A stretch of DNA of 11,412 nt from an uncultured Eubacteriales bacterium (GTDB lineage: Bacteria > Bacillota > Clostridia > Oscillospirales > Acutalibacteraceae), in NCBI GenBank assembly GCA_900322105.1, contig ONYV01000014.1, forward strand, positions 1 through 11,412, written 5' to 3'. Position numbers and translations under genes: made by a program. Positions 5,797 through 11,412 of this stretch are shown here, in pieces. The notes beneath the pieces were generated by a model that searched no databases, had not been told where the DNA came from, and worked only from the letters and a program-made list of their open reading frames with translations. Within the stretch, counting starts at the first letter, position 1, and the number at the start of each line of letters is the position of its first letter.

Positions 5797-6060
5797 ATGA
5801 AGCTTGTCAACATTGGATACGGTAATATGCTCTCGTCAAAGAGGATCATTGCGATCGTCAGCCCTGATGCCGCCCCTGTCAAAAGAATGGTTCAGAATGC
5901 AAGGGACAGCGGAATGCTCATAGACGCATCCTGCGGCAGAAAAACAAAATCTGTCATCATCACTGACAGTGACCATGTGGTGCTGTCGGCGGTCCAGACG
6001 GAAACGATCGCGCACCGTATCGAAGAGAACGGCGAGGAGGAAGGAAACGATGAAAAATAA
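5797..6060 (+). CDS. remA: RemA family DNA-binding regulator (DUF370)
   Basis: RemA is a small DNA-binding protein that in B. subtilis forms ring-shaped oligomers and activates biofilm matrix and osmoprotection genes. The 87 residues match the family length. Key blocks are [57 protein letters not shown] near residues 27-63, and the acidic tail [12 protein letters not shown]. The Arg/Lys in this core are the kind of residues used for DNA contact in the family. The start is ATG 5797 behind GGAGGAG (5786-5792); an in-frame ATG at 5767 has no RBS and precedes the conserved N terminus, so it is rejected. The gene overlaps gmk by 11 bases. What it regulates in this organism cannot be told from the window. 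Confidence 0.93.
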   Translation: MKLVNIGYGNMLSSKRIIAIVSPDAAPVKRMVQNARDSGMLIDASCGRKTKSVIITDSDHVVLSAVQTETIAHRIEENGEEEGNDEK

Positions 6061-6613
6061 GGGACTTTTGGCGGTGATCTCCGGTCCTGCAGGAACAGGA
6101 AAGGGAACCGTCGTCAAGGAACTGCAAAAGGATGAAAACATCAGGGTGTCCGTTTCTGCGACAACACGCGCGCCCAGAACAGGGGAAGAAAACGGCGTTG
6201 CCTATCATTTCCTGACAAAGGAAGAATTTTTGCGGATGATCGATCAGGACGGCTTTTTAGAGTATGCCGAATATGTTGGCAACTTTTACGGCTCACCCAA
6301 AAAACAGGCGCTTGACTGGATGAAGCAGGGCAAGGATGTGATCCTTGAGATCGAGGTGCAGGGATGCGAGCAGGTTAAAAACAGCTATCCCGAATGTATC
6401 AGCATCTTTATCATGCCGCCGTCTATGCAGGTGCTGGAGCAGCGTCTGCGTGACAGAGGTACTGAGACCGAAGAAGTCATTATTCAGCGCCTGATGAGAG
6501 CAAAGGAAGAAATCCCGCTGAGCAAACAGTATGATTATGTGGTCGTCAACGATCGTCTGGAGGATTGTGTATCAGAGATCAAAGCGATCTTTGAAAAGGA
6601 AAGACTTAAGTAG
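6050..6613 (+). CDS. gmk: Guanylate kinase
   Basis: Guanylate kinase transfers phosphate from ATP to GMP to give GDP, an essential cytosolic step in guanine nucleotide supply. The 187 residues fit the family (about 200). The P-loop GPAGTGKGT is at residues 12-20. The GMP-binding segment [11 protein letters not shown] is at 36-46, with Arg40 and Arg43. It is followed by YHFLTKEEF, the [14 protein letters not shown] block and [10 protein letters not shown]. The lid region is the Arg-rich QRLRDRG, and the C-terminal [10 protein letters not shown] is also typical. ATG 6050 follows AGGAGG (6035-6040) and overlaps the end of remA by 11 bases (ATGAAAAATAA), which points to translational coupling. 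A 129-base gap with several hairpins separates it from rpoZ. Confidence 0.97.
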   Translation: MKNKGLLAVISGPAGTGKGTVVKELQKDENIRVSVSATTRAPRTGEENGVAYHFLTKEEFLRMIDQDGFLEYAEYVGNFYGSPKKQALDWMKQGKDVILEIEVQGCEQVKNSYPECISIFIMPPSMQVLEQRLRDRGTETEEVIIQRLMRAKEEIPLSKQYDYVVVNDRLEDCVSEIKAIFEKERLK

Positions 6614-6742
6614 TACCGTGCGGCTTTTTGCCGCTGAAAATCAAGAGTACAAACCCTGAAAATGTCAGGAGTCATTTTTCAGAAAAGAAGTGCGGCAGAT
6701 CATGTATTTCGCCGCAGAATGATGAAAAGGAGTTGTTTAGAA
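6614..6742 (+). other. gmk-rpoZ spacer with three hairpins
   Basis: Within an otherwise tight operon this 129-base gap holds three successive inverted repeats: GCGGC-T5-GCCGC (6620-6634), CTGAAAATG (6656-6664) with CATTTTTCAG (6673-6682, one bulged T), and TGCGGC (6691-6696) with GCCGCA (6711-6716). None is followed by a proper T run, so they may be processing or stability elements rather than terminators. The rpoZ RBS AAAAGGAG (6725-6732) follows. Confidence 0.5.
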
Positions 6743-6973
6743 ATGTTGTATGATAAGGAAATGTATACCAGACCGTCCGTAGATGATATCTTCGCAGGAA
6801 AATCCAGTAAGTATGCGCTGGCGATCGCTGTTGCAAAAAGAGCGAGAGAGATCACCGATGAACAGGAAAAGCAAAAGGATAAAGAAAAGATCATAGACAA
6901 GCCCGTACTGTTGGCTGTTGAGGAATTTCAGCAGCATAAGTATGCGATCTTAGAACCGAAAATAAATGGCTGA
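6743..6973 (+). CDS. rpoZ: DNA-directed RNA polymerase omega subunit
   Basis: Omega binds the beta-prime subunit and aids RNA polymerase assembly and stability. The 76-residue product has the family pattern PSVDDIFAGKSSKYALAIAV followed by AKRAREITDE (residues about 9-40), then a Lys/Glu-rich linker and the C-terminal KPVLLAVEEFQQHKYAILEP. This fits a short Firmicute omega (about 65-80 residues). The start is ATG 6743, 10 bases after AAAAGGAG (6725-6732). An upstream in-frame extension to 6662 lacks an RBS and adds non-conserved residues, so it is rejected. The stop overlaps the start of priA by 8 bases, so the two are probably translationally coupled. coaBC, which lies between these genes in B. 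subtilis, is absent. Confidence 0.94.
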   Translation: MLYDKEMYTRPSVDDIFAGKSSKYALAIAVAKRAREITDEQEKQKDKEKIIDKPVLLAVEEFQQHKYAILEPKING

Positions 6974-9413
6974 GTCGTTTCTCGTTGCAGGAGTCGCAGT
7001 GGATCGTACCGTCTATCATTTCGATAAGCTCTATGACTATGCGCTGCCGCAGTCGATGTGGGACAGTGCAAAAGAAGGATGCAGAGTGATGATCCGTTTT
7101 GGAAACGGATCTCTGCGGCAGGGAATGATCCTGCGCCTGCACAGAGAAGAAGATATTTCGGGACTGAAAATGATAGACGAACTGCTCGATACAGAGCCTG
7201 TTTTGTCAGAAGATCTGGTGAAGTTAGCGTTTTCCATGAAGGAGCGGTGCTTCTGCACCTTGTTCGATGCGTGCAGGGCGATGCTGCCGGCAGGACTTTC
7301 GCTGAGAGTGACATATAACTATTTTCTGCCAAAGCAGCCAACGCCTTCTGAACTGTCCGCTCTGTCGGAAACGGAAATGCAGATCGTTGCTTTTCTGCAC
7401 CAAAGAAACAAACCTGTCCGAGAAGATATCATTATGAAACATCTCGGACTTTCGGACGACGGTGTTTTGGCGCAGCTTGTCAAAAAAAAGATCATAGACA
7501 GAAGTGAAACGGTCAAAAAACGAATACAGGATCAGAGCGTCAAAATGGTGACACTGAGAGAAGATGACAGCAGCCGCCGTTATACGCCTGCCCAGCAGGA
7601 GGTCATCAATACGCTGCGGTCGGTCGGAGATGTTTCCAAAAAAGAGATCTCTTACTTTACGGGCGTTTCGGGCGCAGTGATCGACAACCTCGTCAAAAAA
7701 GGGATCTGTGCCTATTATGACGCAGATCCGCCCGTCCCCGAAAAATCACAGGACAAGGCGGAGGATACCTCTGATATCACACTGATCGCAGGTCAGGAAC
7801 GTGCTTACAAAGAACTGCTTGCGCAGTATCAAAGCGGCAAGCCGTGCGCATCCCTGCTTTACGGTATCACAGGCAGCGGCAAGACCTCTGTCTTTATGAA
7901 GCTGATCGATCAGGTGAAAAAAGACGGTCGGGGCATCATCTGCATGGTGCCGGAAATTGCCCTGACGCCGCAGCTTTTAGCAAAGTTTACGGCGCGCTAC
8001 GGTGATGATGTTGCAGTGTTTCACAGCGGTCTGTCACTAAGCAAGCGGCTGGAGGAATGGAAGCGTGTGAAAAACGGACTGGCAAAGATCGTTGTCGGCA
8101 CACGCTCGGCAGTGTTTGCACCGCTGTCTGACATCGGGCTGATCGTGATGGACGAGGAACAGGAGTATTCTTACAAATCAAGCGCGAATCCACGGTTCCA
8201 TGCCAGAGAACTGGCGTCTATCCGCTGCGGATATCATCGCTGTTTGCTGCTGCTGTCTTCTGCCACCCCCTCGGTTGAGAGCTTTTATTTTGCCACGAAA
8301 GGGCGCTATTCACTCCAGACGCTGAACGTGCGTTATGGTTCTGCTGTACTGCCCAAAGTGATCGTTGCGGATATGAACAGGGAAGCCGCTTTCGGCAATC
8401 CGTCGGGCTTTAGTTCGCTGCTGCTTGAAGCGATCGAACAGAATCTTGCTAAGGGACAGCAATCGATCCTGCTGCTGAACCGCAGGGGGCACAATACCTT
8501 TGTGGCGTGTCGGATGTGTGAAGAGGTCCTTTCCTGCCCGAACTGTTCGATCTCGCTGACCTATCACAGCGCCAATCACCGCCTGATGTGTCATTACTGC
8601 GGCTACTCTATGCCTGCGCCGAACAAATGCCCGAAATGCGCTTCTCCAAAGCTGCGTTATTCGGGAGCAGGAACACAAAAAGCCGAACAGGAGCTGCAGG
8701 ATATTTTTCCCGAAGCGAAGCTTCTGCGGCTGGATACGGACTCCACCATGCAGCGCTATGCTTATGAAAAAAAACTCGGCGCTTTCCGACAGGGAGAGTA
8801 TGATATTATGCTCGGCACACAGATGGTCGCAAAAGGGCTGGACTTTCCGAAGGTCACGCTGGTAGGGGTGCTGTCCGCCGATCAGATGATGCACAGCGAT
8901 GATTTCCGCAGCTATGAACGCACGTTTTCACTGCTGACACAGGTGGTGGGACGTTCGGGCAGAGGTGATCTGGAAGGCCGCGCGATCATCCAGACCTATG
9001 AGCCGGATCATCCGATTATCTCGCTTGCGGCAGAACAGGATTATGACGCATTTTTCAAAAGTGAGATCGCACTCAGAAAAGCAATGCTCTATCCGCCGTT
9101 TTCGGATATCTGTGTTGTCGCCTTTTCGGGAGAGGACAGACTCCTGACACAAAAAGCGTCCCTGTATTTTGCCGAAAAAATGTCTGAGCTTGCCCGATCG
9201 GAATATGCAAACGAACCGATGCGAGTGATAGGTCCGTCACCTGCTGTGATTGCAAGACTGAACAATCGGTTTCGATACCGTTTGATCATAAAATTCAAAA
9301 ACAACCGCCGTACCCGTGAGCTTTTTGCAAGGCTTCTGACGGAGTTCGGCAAAAACCGTGACTTCAAGGATGTTGCTGCTTACGCCGACATTGACCCCGA
9401 CAGTATATTGTAG
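6966..9413 (+). CDS. priA: Primosomal protein N', replication restart helicase PriA
   Basis: PriA recognises stalled replication forks, unwinds the lagging strand and loads the replicative helicase. The 815-residue length fits Firmicute PriA. An N-terminal 3'-DNA-binding domain (about 1-105, AVDRTVYHFDKLYDYALP) is followed by a winged-helix region. The helicase core starts with Walker A GITGSGKT (300-307), then VPEIALTPQL, GTRSAVFAPL, and a Walker B of DEEQ (396-399) instead of the common DEEH. Two zinc sites use eight Cys: 515, 518, 524, 527, 542, 545, 555 and 558. Motifs GTQMVAKGLDFPKV (617 on) and QVVGRSGRG (659-667) complete it. The start ATG 6966 overlaps the end of rpoZ. Confidence 0.97.
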   Translation: MAESFLVAGVAVDRTVYHFDKLYDYALPQSMWDSAKEGCRVMIRFGNGSLRQGMILRLHREEDISGLKMIDELLDTEPVLSEDLVKLAFSMKERCFCTLFDACRAMLPAGLSLRVTYNYFLPKQPTPSELSALSETEMQIVAFLHQRNKPVREDIIMKHLGLSDDGVLAQLVKKKIIDRSETVKKRIQDQSVKMVTLREDDSSRRYTPAQQEVINTLRSVGDVSKKEISYFTGVSGAVIDNLVKKGICAYYDADPPVPEKSQDKAEDTSDITLIAGQERAYKELLAQYQSGKPCASLLYGITGSGKTSVFMKLIDQVKKDGRGIICMVPEIALTPQLLAKFTARYGDDVAVFHSGLSLSKRLEEWKRVKNGLAKIVVGTRSAVFAPLSDIGLIVMDEEQEYSYKSSANPRFHARELASIRCGYHRCLLLLSSATPSVESFYFATKGRYSLQTLNVRYGSAVLPKVIVADMNREAAFGNPSGFSSLLLEAIEQNLAKGQQSILLLNRRGHNTFVACRMCEEVLSCPNCSISLTYHSANHRLMCHYCGYSMPAPNKCPKCASPKLRYSGAGTQKAEQELQDIFPEAKLLRLDTDSTMQRYAYEKKLGAFRQGEYDIMLGTQMVAKGLDFPKVTLVGVLSADQMMHSDDFRSYERTFSLLTQVVGRSGRGDLEGRAIIQTYEPDHPIISLAAEQDYDAFFKSEIALRKAMLYPPFSDICVVAFSGEDRLLTQKASLYFAEKMSELARSEYANEPMRVIGPSPAVIARLNNRFRYRLIIKFKNNRRTRELFARLLTEFGKNRDFKDVAAYADIDPDSIL

Positions 9414-9425
9414 TGACTCGTCACC

Positions 9426-9455
9426 TTGGCAAATGCGTTTTCTTGAAGGTATTGT
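9426..9455 (+). promoter_or_regulatory. Possible internal promoter before def
   Basis: TTGGCA at 9426-9431 and TATTGT at 9450-9455 are 18 bases apart in the 69-base gap between priA and def. The -35 is close to consensus, the -10 weaker. It would let def-fmt be expressed apart from the upstream genes. Low confidence without transcript data. Confidence 0.3.
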
Positions 9456-9482
9456 GAATGATCTGAAAAGGAGAAAAGTATT

Positions 9483-9962
9483 ATGGCAATCAGAAATATT
9501 GTAAAGGAGGGCGACCCTGTCTTGACCAAGGTCTGTCGTCCCGTAGAAAAATTTGACGATAAATTAAAGACGTTGCTGGATGATATGTACGAAACAATGC
9601 TCGACGGTGAAGGCGTAGGACTTGCCGCGCCGCAGGTCGGCATTCTGCGCAGAGTCTTTGTGATCGATATCGGTGACGGTCTGCTGGAATTTGTCAATCC
9701 CCGCATCATCAAGACCGAAGGCGTACAGGAGGGCAGCGAAGGGTGTCTTTCCTGTCCGGGAGAGTATGGCATTACCAAAAGACCGATGTATGTTACCGTG
9801 GAAGCCTATAACCGTGAAGGCGATCGCTTTACACTGAACGCGGAAGGCTTGCTTGCCAAGGCGATCTGTCATGAAAATGACCATCTGGACGGCATCCTCT
9901 TCAAAGAACACGTCATCAGAGAACTGGATCCTCTGCCAAATGCGAAAAGAAAACGCAGATGA
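9483..9962 (+). CDS. def: Peptide deformylase
   Basis: Peptide deformylase removes the formyl group from the N-terminal Met of new proteins, using a metal ion (usually Fe2+). The 159-residue product has all three motifs: GVGLAAPQVG (residues 45-54), EGCLS (86-90, with metal ligand Cys88) and HENDH (130-134, with ligands His130 and His134 and catalytic Glu131). The start ATG 9483 follows AAAAGGAG at a normal distance. The C-terminal KRKRR tail is basic. The gene lies 30 bases before fmt, the classical def-fmt pair: Fmt adds the formyl group before initiation and Def removes it afterwards. Confidence 0.97.
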   Translation: MAIRNIVKEGDPVLTKVCRPVEKFDDKLKTLLDDMYETMLDGEGVGLAAPQVGILRRVFVIDIGDGLLEFVNPRIIKTEGVQEGSEGCLSCPGEYGITKRPMYVTVEAYNREGDRFTLNAEGLLAKAICHENDHLDGILFKEHVIRELDPLPNAKRKRR

Positions 9963-9992
9963 TCTCTGCCAAGGGCAAAGGAGTGTGCAAAC

Positions 9993-10916
9993 ATGAAGAT
10001 CGTTTTTATGGGTACGCCTGATTTTGCGGTTCCGTGTCTGAAAGCGCTGATCGAGGACGGCAACGAGATCGCGGGCGTCTTTACACAGCCTGACAAACCA
10101 AAGGGCAGAGGTTATCATATGATACCTCCGCCTGTAAAGGAATGCGCCTTGTCACATAATATTGAGGTCTTTCAGCCTGTCAGCATGAAAGACGGCACGG
10201 CGCTGAACATTCTCACAACGCTTACACCTGAGTTGATCGTGGTGGTTGCATTCGGAAAGATACTTCCAAAAGAGATCCTTGATCTTCCGAAATACGGATG
10301 CATCAACGTTCATGCATCTCTGCTCCCGAAATACAGAGGTGCTGCGCCGATCCAGTGGGCGGTTTTGAACGGCGAAAAAACAGCAGGTGTTACGACCATG
10401 CAGATGGATGTGGGACTTGACACGGGCGATATGCTGATGAAATCGGAACTGACAGTAGGCGACAATGAAACAGCGGATGAACTTCACGACAGGCTTTCCG
10501 CTCTTGGCGCTGAACTGATCGTCAAGACCGTTCATGCTGCCGAAAAAGGCGAGCTGCGCCCTGAAAAGCAGGATGATTCGCTTTCAAGCTATGCTTCCAT
10601 GCTGACAAAAGAAATGTCTGCCATTGATTTCAGCCGACCGGCGCAGGAAGTGCATAACAAAGTCAGGGGATTGAATTCATGGCCGTGCGCATCGGCAATG
10701 CTCAACGGTAAACGGCTGAAAATATACCGAACGGCTCTTGCAAAAGGAGAGGGAACGCCCGGACAGGTACTTTCCACACAGCCGCTGATCGTTGCCTGCA
10801 AAGAAGGCGCAGTGGAGATCATCGAGCTGCAGCCCGAAGGAAAAAAGAAAATGACCGCAGCAGCCTTTCTCAACGGTCTGCACGGTGTAAAGGCTGCTGA
10901 CTTGACATTCTCGTAA
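9993..10916 (+). CDS. fmt: Methionyl-tRNA formyltransferase
   Basis: Fmt transfers a formyl group from 10-formyltetrahydrofolate to initiator Met-tRNA. The 307 residues match the usual length (about 310). The N-terminal Rossmann-like catalytic domain begins MKIVFMGTPDFAVPCLKAL. The signature INVHASLLPKYRGAAPIQWA (about 104-123) carries Asn105 and His107, and MDVGLDTGDML contains Asp143; these match the Asn-His-Asp triad of formyltransferases. The C-terminal OB-fold domain, from about residue 205, includes VRGLNSWPCA and ends in MTAAAFLNG. The start ATG 9993 is 9 bases after AAAGGAG (9977-9983). rsmB, which often follows fmt, is not seen; instead an AT-rich toxin-antitoxin module follows. No clear terminator lies in 10917-10990. 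Confidence 0.97.
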   Translation: MKIVFMGTPDFAVPCLKALIEDGNEIAGVFTQPDKPKGRGYHMIPPPVKECALSHNIEVFQPVSMKDGTALNILTTLTPELIVVVAFGKILPKEILDLPKYGCINVHASLLPKYRGAAPIQWAVLNGEKTAGVTTMQMDVGLDTGDMLMKSELTVGDNETADELHDRLSALGAELIVKTVHAAEKGELRPEKQDDSLSSYASMLTKEMSAIDFSRPAQEVHNKVRGLNSWPCASAMLNGKRLKIYRTALAKGEGTPGQVLSTQPLIVACKEGAVEIIELQPEGKKKMTAAAFLNGLHGVKAADLTFS

Positions 10917-10967
10917 CCCGAAAACAGATGATTATTCTGTTCAGCAGAAGCAATAAAACTCTATGAT

Positions 10968-11022
10968 TTGTATATCATAATGATGCTATTATATTGACAA
11001 ATAATATACAATAGCTTATAAT
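10968..11022 (+). promoter_or_regulatory. Consensus promoter and operator-like repeats of the TA module
   Basis: TTGACA at 10994-10999 and TATAAT at 11017-11022 are separated by 17 bases, an exact sigma-A consensus. Inverted repeats overlap it: GCTATT (10985-10990) with AATAGC (11010-11015), TATTAT (10987-10992) with ATAATA (11001-11006), and TTGTATAT (10968-10975) with ATATACAA (11004-11011). This layout suits autorepression by a ribbon-helix-helix antitoxin, which is known for RelB/DinJ systems. Confidence 0.75.
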
Positions 11023-11051
11023 GACCTTAGAATAGATAAGGAGGTATTGCT

Positions 11052-11324
11052 ATGGGACAGACTAATGTAAATATAAGGATGGACGAGGCTACAAAAATTG
11101 CATTTGATAAGTTCTGTCAGGAAATTGGCTTATCGGTAAGTGCTGCCTTCAATATTTTTGCAAAAACTGTTGTAAGAGAACAGAGGATACCTTTTGAACT
11201 GACAACAGAGGTTCCGAACGAAGTTACAAGAAGAGCAATAGAAAATACAAGAAACGGTATCGGACTCAGCAAAGGATTCAATTCAGTTTCGGAACTGATG
11301 GAGGATCTGTGTGCTGACGATTAA
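11052..11324 (+). CDS. RelB/DinJ-type antitoxin
   Basis: This 90-residue protein begins GQTNVNIRMDEATKIAFDKF, the N-terminal ribbon-helix-helix segment used for dimerisation and DNA binding, followed by a helix with GLSVSAAFNIFAKTVV. The C-terminal half, with IPFEL and the acidic end VSELMEDLCADD, is the part that in DinJ/RelB wraps and neutralises the toxin. It has a full AAGGAGGT site (11038-11045) 6 bases before ATG 11052. The antitoxin appears complete. Composition around it is clearly more AT-rich than the housekeeping operon, suggesting acquisition by transfer. It would repress its own promoter and hold in check the RNA-cleaving toxin encoded next. Confidence 0.93.
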   Translation: MGQTNVNIRMDEATKIAFDKFCQEIGLSVSAAFNIFAKTVVREQRIPFELTTEVPNEVTRRAIENTRNGIGLSKGFNSVSELMEDLCADD

Positions 11325-11412
11325 GTACGAAACAACTTTCAAAAAAGACTTCAAGCGAGTATTAAGGCAACACCGCACAAAGACCGCCTTGCGGCTTAGC
11401 GCCACATCTGCT
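11311..11412 (+). pseudogene. YafQ/RelE-type toxin start, running into repeat (partial)
   Basis: GTG 11311 lies 5 bases after GGAGGA (11300-11305) and overlaps the antitoxin by 14 bases, the usual antitoxin-toxin arrangement. The first residues (M)LTIKYETTFKKDFKRVL are typical of the YafQ branch of RelE ribosome-dependent mRNA endonucleases. From about base 11364 the reading frame continues without stop to the window end, but as HRTKTALRLSATSA, which does not look like the family, and the DNA becomes GC-richer. The toxin body needed for the catalytic His residues is not present in the 34 visible codons. It may be truncated by a repeat insertion, but a distant intact continuation cannot be excluded as the window ends. 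Confidence 0.6.
11364..11412. repeat. Putative dispersed repeat at window end (partial)
   Basis: Sequence beginning near AAGGCAACACCGCAC and containing CCGC-CTT-GCGG (11384-11394) and GCGCCACATCTGCT resembles from memory a short repeat found many times in Ruminococcaceae and related genomes. It follows directly on the toxin's 5' end. Only 49 bases are visible, so the right boundary and any target site duplication cannot be seen. The left boundary is uncertain by several bases. Confidence 0.45.

Noticed and set aside
8310..8894. Long minus strand open frame inside priA
   Set aside because: It lies opposite the highly conserved zinc and helicase motifs of PriA; a shadow frame.
1..11412. CRISPR array, tRNA or rRNA genes, complete insertion sequence
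   Set aside because: No regularly spaced repeats, no tRNA-like folds or rRNA sequence, and no transposase gene were seen.

Overview
The window reads as a chromosomal segment of a low-to-mid GC Firmicute of the class Clostridia, most like Ruminococcus and its Oscillospiraceae relatives. The grounds are a full spo0A gene and a spoIVB gene, strong AGGAGG-type ribosome binding sites, consensus sigma-A promoters, and the gene order yicC-remA-gmk-rpoZ-priA-def-fmt, which follows the Bacillus subtilis yloC-remA-gmk-rpoZ-coaBC-priA-def-fmt cluster. No species can be fixed from sequence alone.

Left part (1-1633, + strand): the 3' end of an RlmI-like rRNA methyltransferase gene; a gene for a small protein of unknown function with one N-terminal membrane helix, behind a good extended -10 promoter; a perfect 10-bp hairpin; and a gene for a 190-residue cytosolic protein that resembles the DUF6935 group. 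A 323-base non-coding stretch then separates these genes from the convergent spo0A. It holds a Rho-independent terminator for spo0A and a separate 83-base imperfect palindrome.

Middle part (1957-4397, - strand): spoIVB and spo0A in the order conserved in endospore formers. A strong terminator separates them, so spo0A must be transcribed from its own 460-base upstream region. That region contains an extended -10 promoter overlapped by a 19-bp palindrome, and a second, near-identical palindrome 83 bp further upstream. This pair of operator-like sites is the most interesting regulatory signal in the window. No canonical Spo0A box was found there. The Spo0A receiver has Glu-Glu in place of the usual Asp-Asp of the acidic pocket.

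Right part (4862-10916, + strand): a housekeeping operon that starts from TTGACA-N18-TACAAT at 4712-4741, with a leader able to fold into nested stems. It encodes an endoribonuclease (YicC), the DNA-binding regulator RemA, guanylate kinase, RNA polymerase omega, the primosomal helicase PriA, peptide deformylase and Met-tRNA formyltransferase. Several genes overlap (remA/gmk, rpoZ/priA). coaBC is absent from between rpoZ and priA, and rsmB does not follow fmt in the window.

Far right (10917-11412): an AT-rich toxin-antitoxin module with an exact-consensus promoter, an intact DinJ/RelB-type antitoxin gene, and the first ~18 codons of an overlapping YafQ/RelE-type toxin gene. The toxin reading frame then runs into GC-richer sequence that looks like a dispersed repeat, so the toxin is probably broken or fused at this point, though the window ends before this can be settled.
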